Source: Eucalyptus grandis
Lineage: Eukaryota > Streptophyta > Magnoliopsida > Myrtales > Myrtaceae
DNA length: 64,000 bases
Assembly (NCBI RefSeq): GCF_016545825.1
Contig: NC_052622.1
Span: 4,965,001 to 5,029,000, forward strand
Reading direction: 5' to 3'
Position 1 is the first letter of the stretch. The number at the start of each line of letters is the position of its first letter. The translations under genes and the position numbers were made by a program. The notes beneath the pieces were generated by a model that did not search any database, was not told where the DNA came from, and worked only from the letters and a program-made list of their open reading frames with translations. Below are positions 8,813 through 20,140 of the stretch, piece by piece.

Positions 8813-11800
8813 AATTATTGACTCTGGTTGTTGTGAGAATATAATTTCTGAAGTAGCGGCAAACAAGTTGAAGTTGGAATTAAAAATGCACCCAACACCT
8901 TATAAAATGTTGTGGTTGAAGAAATGCGCTGAGGTAACTGTTTCAAAACAATGCCTTGTTAATCTGTCCATTGGTTATGTTTATTATGACAAGATATGGT
9001 GTGATGTTCTGCTGATGGATGCTAGTCACATTATTCTTGGTCGACCATGGCAATTCGATAGGAGGACTACGCATGATGGTTATCGAAATACATATTCTTT
9101 GAATTTGGAGGCAAGAAGATTACGTTGGCACCTAGTAGGGAACCTTTGAAAACTCCTGTAGGTGAGAATTCCTTCTCCCCTACGTTGCTTACAATGAAGG
9201 ATATGAAGGATGCTTTGAAAGGAGTTCGTATATTGTATATTTTGCTTAATAAAACAGGTGAGAAGAATGAAGTTGCCTTTGTCGTACCTCATCGAGTTCA
9301 ATCTCTTTTGGAAGAGTTCAAGGATGTCTTCCTGATGGACTTACCCAATGGTCTCCCTCCTATGAGAGATATTTAGCATCAAATCGACTTGATGCTTGGA
9401 ACCTCTTTGCCGACTCTTGCTCATTACCGAATGAGTCCGACTGAACATGAGGAATAGCATCAACAAGTTATGGAGCTATTGAATAAGGGTTTTATAAGGG
9501 AGAGCCTCAGTCCATGTGCCGTTCCAGCTCTTTTAGTGCCTAAGAAAAATGGTACTTGGAGGATGTGTGTCGACAGTAGAGCGATCAACAAGATCACCAT
9601 CAAGTATTGATTTCCTATTCCTCGTCTTGATGATCTCTTTGATCAACTTTCTATTGCAATTATATTCTCGAAGCTGGATTTGAAGAGTGGATATCATCAA
9701 ATTAGAATCAAACCTAGAGATGAATGGAAGACAACATTCAAAACGAAAGATGGGCTATATAAGTGGCTAGTCATGCCATTCGGATTGTCGAATGCACCAT
9801 CGAAATTCATGAGGTTTATGACTCATGTGTTGAAGCCTTTTCTGGGAAAGTTTGTTGTTGTTTATTTCGATGATATCTTGATTTTTAGCAAGTCTACTGA
9901 TGAGCACTTGCAGCATCTTCAAGAAGTATTATGTGTGTTGAGGCAGGAACAATTGTATGCAACTCTCGACAAGTGCTATTTTATGGTACCACAAATCCTT
10001 TTCTTGGGGTTTCATATTTCAAAGAATGACATTTCAGTGGATGATTCTAAGATCAAGATGATTCAAGAATGGCCAACTCCAACAAATGTGCATGACGTGC
10101 GAAGTTTTCATGGCCTCGCTTCATTCTATTGACGGTTTATTGCGCATTTTAGCACCAATGCGGCCCCCACTCACTTCTTGTATGAAGAAGGGAGTTTTCG
10201 AATGGACGAATGCAGCTGAGAAAAGTTTTGAACAACTCAAAGAAAAATTGAGCATAGCCTCGATACTTGCATTGCCTAATTTTGATCTTGTTTTTGAAGT
10301 GCATTGTGATGCATCAGGTACTGTCATAGGAGGACTTCTAAGTCAAGGAGGTCGACCCATCACCTTCTTTAGTGAAAAATTGAATGGTGCCAAACTTTGT
10401 TACAACACCTATGATTTGGAATTCTACGCGTTATTTCGCACACTTGAGTATTGGCGGCCATATCTTATTCATCAAGAGTTTATTTTATATACCAATCATG
10501 AAGCTCTCAAGTATATTTCTGGATAGCAAAAACTTAACTCCAAGCGAGCAAAATGGACTGAATACATCCAGGAGTTCACTTTCATTATTAAGCATAAGGC
10601 TGGAGCTTAGAATCAATTTGCTGATGCCCTTAGTCGAAAGAAGAGCTTGCTCTCTACAATGCATTCTATTGTTCTTGGATTCGATTCTTTTCAGGAGTTA
10701 TATCAAGAAGACCCCTACTTTTCCAAGATCATTCTTGATGCACATGAAAAGAAGCTTGCTGATTTTACTGTATGTGATGGTTTTCTTTTCAAAAGAAACC
10801 GTTTATATGTGCTAGACTATTCTCTTCAGCAAAGGGTGATCGATGAAGTTCACTGTGAAGGACATTTTTGGTGCGACAAAATTGTACAACTTGTCTCAAC
10901 CAAATACTTTTGGCCTCATTTGAAACGTGATGTACATCGACATGTGATGAGGTGTCGATGTTGCCAAATTGGAAAGGGACAAGCTATTCATGCTGGCCTT
11001 TATTTGCCCTTGCCGATTCCACATGCCCCATGGGAGGATATCTCTATGGACTTTGTCCTTGGACTACCACGCACAAACAAAGGCATGGATTCGATCTTTA
11101 TTCTTGTTGATTGATTTTAAAAAATGGCACATTTTATTCCATGTCAAAAAACTATGGATGCTTCACGTATTGCCGACTTATTTTTCAAGGAAGTCTATAA
11201 GTTGCATGGCATTCCGAAGACCATTACTTTGGATCGGGATACAAAATTTCTTAGTCATTTTTGGCGACAACTGTGGAAGAATGTCGGTACTAAACTACAA
11301 TATAGTACTGTGTTTCATCCCCAAACGGATGGACAAACTGAGGTTGTCAATTGAACATTGGGAAATCTATTAAGGACTTTGATCGATAATAATCCTCGTT
11401 CTTGGTAGACGCGATTGTCACTTGTAGAATTTGCATATAATTGTGCTGAGAACCGTAGCACTGGATAGAGTCCATTTATGATTGTATATGGTCGACAACC
11501 GAACACTGCTCTTGATCTTGCACCAATTCCTTTTGCTGAGAAGTCGAGCAGCAAAGTCGACAATATTGTTTCTCAAATGAGGACAATTCATGAAGATGTG
11601 CGCCAAAGACTAGAGAACAAAACTGAATCCTATAAAACAAACATCGACAAGCAGCGACGTGAAGTTATCTTTGAACCTGGAGATTTTGTTTGGGCTTATT
11701 TGCCACCGAAACAGCATCCCATCGGAAGTTATAACAAGCTTAGTGATCGAAAGCTTGGACCTCTCGAAGTTCTTGAGCGCATCAATCCTAATGCGTATCG

Positions 11801-12041
11801 ATTAAATCTTCCTTCTCATATGAAGATTCACGACGTCTTCAACGTTCGGCATTTAACACCTTATGTGGGAGATTCTTCTGATGATGATGGCGAGAATTTG
11901 AGGACGAATTCTATTAAAGATGGGGAGGATGATGCAGCCCGCATTGAAGACCAGCTCTCTCGACCAAGAAGATCGGCCCGCATTCAAGCTCAACGAAACC
12001 TCTTATTGATGAAGTTGTCGATTGTTGATGAAGTTCGATGA
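8813..12041 (+). pseudogene. gypsy pol (protease, RT, RNase H, integrase), frameshifts and stops
   Basis: The protease motif IIDSGCCENIIS is near 8813-8850. A shift near 9125-9150 moves the frame. Reverse transcriptase runs from about 9480 to 9990, with [12 protein letters not shown] and [12 protein letters not shown] (the FDD catalytic motif). RNase H follows at about 10270-10640 in another frame, with VHCDASGTVIGGLLSQ and a degenerate ADALSRK end. Integrase has its zinc-binding part near 10860-10970 and core motifs [21 protein letters not shown] and [10 protein letters not shown] near 11040-11350. The C-terminal stretch LGPLEVLERINPNAYRLNLP leads to an ending inside the 3' LTR. At least ten in-frame stops are present, mostly TGA or TAG where CGA or CAG is expected. 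Confidence 0.88.
11915..11929 (+). promoter_or_regulatory. Polypurine tract of the gypsy element
   Basis: AAAGATGGGGAGGA directly precedes the 3' LTR, the expected position of the plus-strand primer. Confidence 0.75.
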
Positions 12042-12768
12042 AGTTGTTGATTCAACCGAGAAGCCATATCGATATCTTGAGTCCATCCCGGAAGCTTGAA
12101 AGAAGACACCATGGGAGCCACGAAGACGTTATGCTTTTACTAGTTTCTAGTTTCTATGCTCTTTACTATTTTTTTTTCTAGTTTCAAGAGTTCTTTAATG
12201 CTTTCAAGTTTCTCGGTTTTCCTACTTTCAATGCTCTGTCTTTATTTCTTTGATGATATAAGCCATCCAATTCCTTGTACAAGACAGAAGACTTTTGATG
12301 AATGAAAACTTTGCTTTCAAGCAAGTATCGTGAACTTTGCAGAGTTCATACCCTTGAAAACCTAGAAGAGTTTTCACTCCGTCGTTGAAGAGTCGGAGCT
12401 TTTCGAAATCTGCATCCTTGAAAGGTTGCAGTCATCCATCTAGAAGAATCGATTCCCTCTCAACTTTCTTGAAGGCCTAGAAGAGCAACCAACGAAGTTT
12501 CTATCTTTTCCTGTTCTGTTCGTTATTTCCAACCCAAATTCGACCGTTCTACAGTGCTTATTTTAGAAAACCCAAAACAGAGAAATTGTAGATCCAGAAG
12601 TCTTTGTTCATTTGGCTTTGGAATCAGGTCGATCCGATCTGTATCGACAAAGATACGACTGTTCTCCTGAGTTTGTGCAGTGCTGAAAATTCTGTTCATC
12701 TTGTTTCCCGTGTGTGAGTCACTCTCCCGATCCTACTGTTTGAGAAAGCCTACCCTTGGCTTGCATCA
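11930..12768 (+). repeat. 3' LTR of the gypsy element
   Basis: This 839-bp copy matches 6700-7550, starts TGATGCAGCCC and ends GCATCA. The last roughly 37 codons of pol extend into it. Confidence 0.9.
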
Positions 12769-13200
12769 AAGCATGATCCATGTGAGCTTCCAAGAAGCAA
12801 GTCTGTCAATTCTTCTTGTTTTCTTAATTTTGAACTCCCTTTTTTGCGCAAAGTAAATCAACCCTATCAAATCTTACTTAAGAGCCAAATCGGGGTTTTT
12901 TATTCTGCACCTATATAGCTTACAAATTTTACAAATTTGTTTCTTTGTATCAATCCGTCATAGTTAAATAGAAGTGGAGATCAAAAGAGATAGCAATAGT
13001 TTGAAGTGATTGCACCAATTGCACACACAAATCTCCAATCCACATCAAGCACGATTGTGGTTGCTTTTGTTGTCAACAATTCTAGAAGTATGGGTTCCTT
13101 TTGATTCTAGCTAAGAAATATTCCGTATGGTGCCTGTCAATCATTAGGTTAATTAATTTTTTTTTATAGAAAATGTAAAGATTATTGCTTAGAAAGTAAT
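12769..13200. repeat. Duplicated upstream module, copy 2 (right part)
   Basis: This resumes the module cut at 6699 and aligns with 5155-5560. Shared tracts include AGCAAGTCTGTC and TTTGAAGTGATTGC. A comparable block lies at about 18540-18795 and is truncated by the assembly gap. No coding sequence was recognised. Confidence 0.65.
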
Positions 13201-13476
13201 TAGGGGGGTTGCAATCAGGGTTGGCCTCCGGGTCGTTCCCGTTACTCCACTAATAATGTTAACTTCGGCTTTAATTTCTTGACCTGATTTGTTGACTAAC
13301 TTAGTCTTTTCTATAGGACAAGGTGATTCCAAAGTCTCCAATCAAACAAGGTTCATCCAATCTCTTTTCAATCTTTTCATATGATGCCATCTCCACATAC
13401 CCCAAGCAATTCTTTAATAATTTCGCTTTGCCCAAAGACAAACAGAGATCTAATTAATGCTCCTAGCTCCACCGAT

Positions 13477-13970
13477 GTCTATGTAGTGTTGCCGCTCCTC
13501 CTTATTCTTTGCATGCTATGCCTAGCAATGCCGCTTCAAGTAATTCGTAGTACATCACTTTATATTGTGGTGACATTTGCAATATAAGTTATTGATTTCG
13601 ATTGAAGAATGAATCGAAGGGGTGTAGTGAACAAGAGAATGAGCTGGCTTGTAAAGATAATCGTACAGTTCTATACCTGTGTGATGGCCAATACTTCGTG
13701 CAGTCTATCAATTACTCCACCCACCAAATCAGATTAGTCGATGGTGGGTTGCGAAAGGATTACTGCTTCTCTCATCCTTGTCATTCATGGGTGGTGTATA
13801 ACTTCAAGCACCATATTGACCTAAACAACCCATACAAAATGGACCATGATGGTCCATTGGTCATTGTGAACACCTTGAAGCCAATTAGTTCTCCATTCTA
13901 CATCGCCACCAATCCATGTATTGAGGGGTTGTAATCTTCCAACACATTATTGAATTGGAACTCGTATTTT
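13477..13970 (+). pseudogene. LRK10-like receptor kinase 5' fragment (signal peptide plus GUB_WAK_bind domain)
   Basis: A hydrophobic leader (VVLPLLLILCMLCLA) lies near 13485-13530. The extracellular galacturonan-binding region follows: CGDICNISY at about 13567, then ELACKDNRTVLYLCDGQYF, SINYSTHQIRLVDGGLRKDY and PLVIVNTLKPISSPFYIA up to 13934. This is the cysteine-rich GUB_WAK_bind domain of LRK10-like and WAK-related receptors. A stop interrupts after NISY near 13596 and another follows CIEGL at 13932, where the family continues in frame. The leader is out of frame with its expected ATG. No transmembrane or kinase exon follows. It is a broken gene start, probably one of several tandem copies. 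Confidence 0.8.
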
Positions 13971-14501
13971 CTCGAACTTATTGATGATTGATGTGCACTC
14001 TATATAGTGTCACTTCAATAAAATAGAAGGCTTCTAATTATGCCAAATTGTTGAACACGCTATAAGATTCTCTTCAAAGATGGTGAGGGAACACGCTATA
14101 AGAAATAAAGATTGTGTATAAGAAGGAAGTGATGGGGGAGAGAGATGGATTTGTTTGTTGACGGAATGTGGAGCCAACAATCACGTGAAGAGAGTTTGGA
14201 AGAAACTTTTGAATTTTCAATGGGTGTAAAATTTCCAAGGGTTGGACGTGACTACACTAATAATGTTACTTTAGTTTGGGTCCCCCCTTTTCATTTTTTG
14301 ACTTGCATGCTTTTGTCACGTTGACTGACTTCGGCATTTCTATCAGTCGAGGCGACTCAAAGTCTCCAATCTAACGAGGTTCGTCAATCCTTTTCAATCA
14401 TTTAATGTTGTGCCTCCTTTGTCCCCCACACACACCAACCAATTCTTTACCAATTTCTCTTTTCCCAAAGACATTCGGAGACGTAATTAATACTCTTAGC
14501 T
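13971..14501. repeat. Spacer with duplicated upstream block
   Basis: 14115-14420 is a diverged copy of 17030-17340. Shared tracts include TTGTTGACGGAA, CTTTTGAATTTTCAATGGGTG and CACTAATAATG. The block from 14245 also resembles 13235-13400, upstream of the first receptor fragment. No gene is seen. Confidence 0.6.
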
Positions 14502-14600
14502 CCATGAATATCCCTCTAGTGTTGCTAGTCTTTCTTGTTCTATTTGCAAGCGATGTAATGCATGAATTTGCATTATATTTTTTTCAATCTCAAGATTGAA
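14502..14600 (+). pseudogene. Second LRK10-like receptor leader remnant
   Basis: MNIPLVLLVFLVLFASDVMH at 14502-14561 is a signal-peptide-like start. Its upstream sequence (14405-14500) parallels 13381-13476 of the first copy: both have PSNSL or PTNSL, an LCPKT or LFPKT stretch, and ..SST or ..SSM before the leader. The extracellular domain expected next is not recognisable. It is interpreted as a decayed tandem copy. Identity rests on the parallel with 13477-13970 more than on its own motifs. Confidence 0.5.
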
Positions 14601-15858
14601 AACTTGCTGGATGGGATTTTTCTTGGTTATGCACTGCCCATAGGCTACAGATTTAGGAGTCCAACCATAGCAATGAGCCACATCAACATGGTGTTCACAT
14701 CCTCATCGCCACTCACCAGAAAGTCATCTTTTAAAAATCCAATCCAACTAAAAAGTTTTTTTTGTGTTCCTTCCCCTGTTGCAATCAAATGTAGGAGACC
14801 CTTTATTTGGTGCCAAAGCAAAATCTAATGGACGAAAGAGAGAGCAAGAAGACACAAAAACAAAAAGGTGAAGGGAAGAGATCATTAACAATGTAATTGG
14901 GGGTCAGCCAGCTTTTGTTGATTAAGGGGCTCAGTAAACTCAAAAAAAGTAAAAGTTCGAACAAAATAGGGAAGCTCCGCTAATTTCAAACGTCTCTGCT
15001 TCCCAATCTGGAATATTCTTTTCAAGTTCTAAACCTAAGGATTTGTTGGGTCCAATATGGCTTTGTCAAGTTAGAGCTTGCTTCATTGTATGCATTGAAA
15101 TGGTTGACTTGGGATTGACTTTTTATTGCCCATCGAACATCAATTATGTTCCTGGTATTTGAGTCGAATGTTCAAGTTTCAACGGGTTACCTATCGTGTG
15201 CTGGGCATAGTTCTTCTAGTGATAAATACCCAAAAATCGATCTTTTTATTGTTGGCAAATCAATATAAACTAACAACAATAACAGCCTTATCACATTTGA
15301 GATGGATTTACCACTTGGAGTGCCATGCCTGAAAGCATCAAAGAGATGCTCAAGACATATAAGGATAATATAACCTATAATTATTTTCTAGGCCAATAGC
15401 AAGATACAGTTTCATATAGTAAATATTAAGAAGTTTATGAGAATGTATTGATTAGGATTTATTAAACATCTTTCCACTATGTATATATTCGGTAATCCTA
15501 CATGGAATTTTCACATTCTATAAATAAATGTCGTTGGAGAAGAAATTAGAACAAACTATTTGGATGCATGCTGACATGTTTTTATGGTATCATGTCAAGT
15601 CTGATGTACTATGTAGTGACATGAAGAATAATTAATTTTGAAATGTCTAAATTTTCCGCGAGAGTGAGTTGGAGGAAAAAGGAAAATTTTTCTTCACCCC
15701 GTCTTTTTTTTCCTCTTTCCTCCCTCTCCCAAACAAAGCTTGAAATAGTATCGAAAGATCATGCCCCGCTCATGTGTAGAAGTTCTTAATTAACCGTATA
15801 ATGTTCTTGATATTTTTTCAAATAGCAGCTAGGTTGCGAAACCTTTTATGCCCATTTA
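14601..15858. other. Non-coding spacer
   Basis: No convincing gene. 15240-15480 is a diverged copy of 4490-4910. The TTA target duplication of the next MITE is at 15856-15858. Confidence 0.5.
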
Positions 15859-16598
15859 AGGCCTGTTTGGTAGAAACAATTTCTGTTCCCGGTAATAACT
15901 ATTTCTGTTCTTTTGTTCTAGGAAACGAAAAAAAGAATAAAAACATCTTTGGTAAAATTTTTATTTTTGATAACAATTTTTGTTCCCACGAATAGATTTG
16001 GAACAGAAACAAGAAGTATAAAAAAGTAACTTCTTATTTTCGGGAACAATTTTTTCTTTTCTCTTCTTTTCTCCTCTTTTCTTCTCTTTTCTCTTCTTCC
16101 CTTTCCTTTCCTTATTCTTCCTTTTGGCCGGTCGCCGGCCCGAGCCTTGCCGTGGGCGGGCGAGGCCGAGCTGGCCGGTCGGCGTGAGCTTGGCCTCACC
16201 ATGTCAAGGTGAGGTTGACCTTGCGCCACTTAAGCGAGGTAGAGCCTTGCTGGTGGCCAGGAGTAGCTTGGCGAGGCTCGCTTGGCCACCGGTGAGCCTT
16301 TGGTGAGCATGTTGACCCTCGCCCTGGCTCGAGTGAGGCTTTGGCGAGCTTGCCAAACCTCGCCCAACTGGTTGTGGAAGGAGGAGAGAAAAGAAAAGAA
16401 AAATAAAAAAATTAAAAATTTAAAAGAAACAACAAAATTATACAATTTTACCAAACACATTTCTATCCCGGAATAGAAATTTTTGTGCAATTTCAAGCGT
16501 GTTCTTTTACTCAGAAATTATTATTGGGAATAGAAACAGAGAAAATCATTTCTAATAAAAAATTATTCCGAGGAATAGAATCATTACCAAACACGCCC
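15859..16598. mobile_element. PIF/Harbinger-like MITE
   Basis: The element is 740 bp. The left end is AGGCCTGTTTGGTA; the right end, read on the opposite strand, is GGGCGTGTTTGGTA, so 12 of 14 bases match. TTA flanks it at 15856-15858 and 16599-16601. GGCCTGTTTGGTA-type ends with a 3-bp TTA/TAA duplication are typical of Tourist/Harbinger elements. The ends are AT-rich, while 16120-16380 is GC-rich with repeated GGCGAG and GGCCGG words. No transposase. Confidence 0.75.
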
Positions 16599-16601
16599 TT
16601 A

Positions 16602-18795
16602 GTGAGTCCTTATGCTAGCCTATTTTCTGCTCTAACTGTATATGAATTCTGGTTTTATTTCATTCTATGATAGTATAGTTTTGCAATTATTGTATCATGA
16701 GTGTCCAAAAAATATAAGAAATCATTGCACACAAGAATAAATCCTTGGACTTATTAAACAATCAATGGAAATATTGTTCAATCCAAAAGGAGATCAGTGG
16801 ACCTGTATAACATGGTTTCATGCTACTGCGTCAAAATTTATGTCTTGTGTGGTGACATGGAGAAAGAGTAGTTTTGAGGATAGCTAGATTTTATTCATGA
16901 TATTGTTCCTTGAAAATATAAATCAATTTTCCTATGATCGTGACTCATGGGGTGAAGAAAGAAGACGGAGATGAAGAAGGGAGGAGGAAAAAAAAACATG
17001 AAGAAGAGAACAAGAAGAAAGATAGGGTATCAGAAGGAATTGATGGGGAGAGGGGTGGATTTGTTCGTTGACGGAACGTGGAAATAACGTTCACGTGGAG
17101 AGAGTGGAAGAAACGTGGAGAAAGAAAGATCTTATGTGAAGCAAAATCTTTTGAATTTTCAATGGGTGGAAACTTCGTGCTATACGTATAGGTCAATAAA
17201 GGGGGTCATCAATTGAGAAGGGTTGGACATGACTCCACTAATAATGGAATGGAATTTCAGTTTTGCTTCCACCACCTTTAATTGCTTGACTTGCATGCAT
17301 TTGTTACGTGCTTGACTTGGGTTGCAACTGAAAGTATCATGCCCCGTCAATCAGGGAGATGAAATTTTTAATAAAGTCATTAGGACCCACTGTTGCTTCA
17401 ACTTGTCCCTACATAAATCCCATCTTTATATAGCTGTACTAGCTTAAATTTATTCTAAAGCACTATAGTTATTGTTGCCAAGTGCATTGCAAGAATACAA
17501 TTATAGTACATGATTTTACCTTTCAACAGAGCATAGGAGAGGATCTCTTATGTAACTTCTTTGTACATAAATATAATGATTCGCTCGACAAAACACGTAG
17601 TCATTCATGACTAGGTCGACGATGACCCCGTGCGATATATCAGTCATATGAGATACATTTCTTAAAGCAATTATTTATTTCATGAAATGATTCAATCATA
17701 TAAGAAATTGGAATTACGTATAAAGTTTGCGACTTAATTTAGGCTTTGATGATGACATCTATACGCAATACCTCTGTTTTAAAGCAATTCCAGTGATAGA
17801 CTAATTCTATTTAAGTGTTCTCTTAAGAGGGTGTGACTGGGGTGGTAAAGATTCACGTCAACTCCATCATCTTGTCAGTCTCGCATTGGCTCCGGAAAAG
17901 AACAGGTACCACTCTCATGGTAATAGAACATGAGATCCCTGGACATGACAAAAATCCATTCGCTATAAAACAATTCGTGTACAGCTGACGCCCACTCTTC
18001 TCCGTGTTGTGGTCTTGTCGAATCAAAGGATGTCTACCATTATTTGCATCATCATTGTGCTTTCATGGAATCGCATGTTTCTTTGCTAATCGCTAGTTAT
18101 CGAAGGTGAAAAATTGAATGAAGCAAGGATTTACTTGTCGAATAAACCCACTGATTCGTTCTTTTGGGTAAAAATATACCATTTCGGCAAATAGTCAGTA
18201 TATTAGTATAGTCTCATGTAACAATGTTGTTAAAAAGTTTCTCAAAATAGATTGATTCAGATTTACTGATTACCTATCAAGAATTAGAAAACAATTGATT
18301 TGATTAAGGTAAAAGTTTGGTTACATGCTGATAGGAATATATAATTCCTATTTTCTGTTCAATTTACAGCTTGCATTTCGTATATAAAGTATAATCGTTA
18401 TTTTCAACATTCTTAACGAGTGTCGGGACGCACTAATGTGATTCTATCAAATATTACACCCTTTTTTTTAGCTTAAAAGTAAGGGCTACATATGACAAGA
18501 TAAAAGTTTTCTATCTAATTATAATTAAAAGAGAAAAGCATGATGCTCGTGGGCTTTTAAAAGGAAGTCAGTCGATTCTTTCACTTTATTACTTTTGAAC
18601 AAAAAAAAAAAAAAAACTCCTTTTTTTGCACAAAGTTCAATAAAATAACTCACCTTCCCACCGCTAATCAATTCTTATTTAACAGTCAAACCGATGTTGT
18701 CTTCCGGATCCACAAAGCTGATTTTGTTCATTGTATCAATCGACCAGAGTTAAATAGAAGAGGAGATCAAAAGAGATTATCACTAGTTTGAAATG
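16602..18795. repeat. Duplicated upstream modules, further copies
   Basis: 17030-17340 matches 14115-14420. 17370-17710 matches 5520-5660 plus 6229-6480 and is the empty-site equivalent of the hAT MITE insertion. 18300-18795 matches 4915-5390. The last copy stops at the assembly gap, just after a GTTTGAAATG that corresponds to GTTTGAAGTG in the other copies. No complete gene was found. Confidence 0.6.
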
Positions 18796-18895
18796 NNNNN
18801 NNNNNNNNNNNNNNNNNNNNNNNNNNNNNNNNNNNNNNNNNNNNNNNNNNNNNNNNNNNNNNNNNNNNNNNNNNNNNNNNNNNNNNNNNNNNNNN
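18796..18895. other. Assembly gap, 100 N
   Basis: There are exactly 100 Ns, the usual placeholder for a gap of unknown size. The left side is receptor-kinase upstream repeat, the right side is mid-gene L-cysteine desulfhydrase. The ATG abutting the gap should not be taken as that gene's start. Confidence 0.98.
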
Positions 18896-19729
18896 TTAGC
18901 TCACGCTCACGCAACCATAGTCTCTGGTCTCATCATCTCCGTCATTCGACATCTCCATCTTGTCACCATACCTATAATTGATCATATTACCTCGATGCCG
19001 TCGGTTCTGATTCTGGTGAAGGAATTAGTTAAGGTTTGTACGGAGGAGAGCGTAGATCAGATTTTTGTGGATGCGGCACACGCGATTGGTAGCGTTGAGG
19101 TCGATGTGCAGGACATTGGGGCTGATTTTTACGTGAGCAATTTGCATAAGTGGTTCTTTTGCCCGCTTTCCGTGGCATTCTTGTATTTTCGGAAATCGTC
19201 GGGTTTGGTGAGCAACACGCACCATCCTGTGGTTACACATGAATATGGGAATGGATTGCCGATAGAGAGCGCGTGGCTTGGCAACAGGGATTATAGCTCT
19301 CAGCTTGTTGTCCCTGCGGCGTTTGAATTCGTGGAGAGATTCGAAGGAGGGATTCAGGGGATCATAAAAAGGAATCACGAGCGAGTTGTGAAAATGGGAC
19401 GAATGCTGGCAGAATCTTGGGGGACGAATCTCGGGTCTCCACCAGAGATGTGTGCTAGTATGATCATGGTTGGTCTTCCTTCGAAGCTGTGTATTTTCGG
19501 CAGAGAGGATGCTCTGAGGCTAAGGTCATATTTGCGGGTGAATCATGGGATCGAAGTGCCTATACACTATGGTGTTGATGGGCCTAGGGACAAGGATGGG
19601 AGCATAACGGGATATGCTCGCATTTCTCATCAAGTTTACAACACTGAAGATGATTATTTCAGGTTCAGGGATGCAATAAATCAACTGATTGAGAATAATG
19701 TTACTTGCAAAATGCTCCTTGTAAAGTGA
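18896..19729 (+). CDS. LCD: L-cysteine desulfhydrase-like PLP enzyme, 5' part missing in gap
   Basis: The coding region runs open from the gap to a TGA at 19727-19729, about 277 codons. Class-V aminotransferase features are clear. IIDHITSMPS is followed by VDQIFVDAAHAIGSVEVDVQ (cofactor-binding Asp and His), then SNLHKWFFCPLSVAFLYFRK, whose lysine should carry pyridoxal phosphate. After these come HHPVVTHEYGNGL, RDYSSQLVVPAAFEFVERFE and the C-terminal ARISHQVYNTEDDYFRFRDA. Plant enzymes of this type (about 450 residues) degrade L-cysteine to pyruvate, ammonia and hydrogen sulfide. The visible part has no intron, as in the family. The first roughly 15 codons after the gap match poorly. The gene may be intact beyond the gap, but this window cannot show it. 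Confidence 0.88.
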   Translation, partial: LAHAHATIVSGLIISVIRHLHLVTIPIIDHITSMPSVLILVKELVKVCTEESVDQIFVDAAHAIGSVEVDVQDIGADFYVSNLHKWFFCPLSVAFLYFRKSSGLVSNTHHPVVTHEYGNGLPIESAWLGNRDYSSQLVVPAAFEFVERFEGGIQGIIKRNHERVVKMGRMLAESWGTNLGSPPEMCASMIMVGLPSKLCIFGREDALRLRSYLRVNHGIEVPIHYGVDGPRDKDGSITGYARISHQVYNTEDDYFRFRDAINQLIENNVTCKMLLVK

Positions 19730-20137
19730 AAAAGGTACTCTTTTCTCACCCATGAAATCATCTCATAAGAGGGATCATAATGTCTATTCTTCATGCCTTC
19801 TATGCCTTGAACTTAGAGCCACTCATATCCTACTTTATATCGTCTTCATTTTCGTTGTGGATGGAAGGTGCAGAGTTTGCTGTTCTATTAGTTGATCTCA
19901 GTTAAGCACAGCAATTGCAGACATATGGCTCATTTGAATTCTCTGATGATTGAATAATCAGCTCTTTAGGCATTTCAGGACTGCTTCTGTGTGCCAGTTG
20001 ATCACTTGATTTGTGAAATGCTGGCTGGCTTGACCTGTTATTTTTCTCTTTGCTTCTTGTAGGATATTCTCCATTAACAAATGCTTTTATGGGATTTTTG
20101 CAATTCTATTGGAGGATTATTGTAATTGAAGATTGAT
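19730..20137 (+). other. Probable 3'UTR and downstream sequence of the desulfhydrase gene
   Basis: Non-coding, T-rich sequence follows the stop codon, with no clear single polyadenylation signal. It continues across the next insertion at 21194. Confidence 0.45.
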
Positions 20138-20140
20138 ATA

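Larger units (their letters stand above)
6700..12768 (+). mobile_element. Ty3/gypsy LTR retrotransposon, full length but decayed
   Basis: The element is 6,069 bp, with LTRs at 6700-7550 and 11930-12768 that both start TGATG and end CATCA. The 5-bp target duplication aagca flanks it at 6695-6699 and 12769-12773. A tRNA-Met primer site follows the left LTR and a purine tract precedes the right one. The domain order gag, protease, reverse transcriptase, RNase H, integrase identifies Ty3/gypsy. The coding region has many in-frame stops, so it is not autonomous now. The LTRs differ at a few percent of positions by eye, including a repeated TTTCTAG in the right copy. No chromodomain was recognised. 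Confidence 0.93.

Noticed and set aside
16124..16306. Short GC-rich open frames
   Set aside because: They are the interior of the Harbinger-like MITE; no homology.
18793..18981. ATG immediately before the N-gap as a gene start
   Set aside because: The same place reads GTG in other copies of the repeat, and the frame passes through 100 unknown bases of placeholder length.
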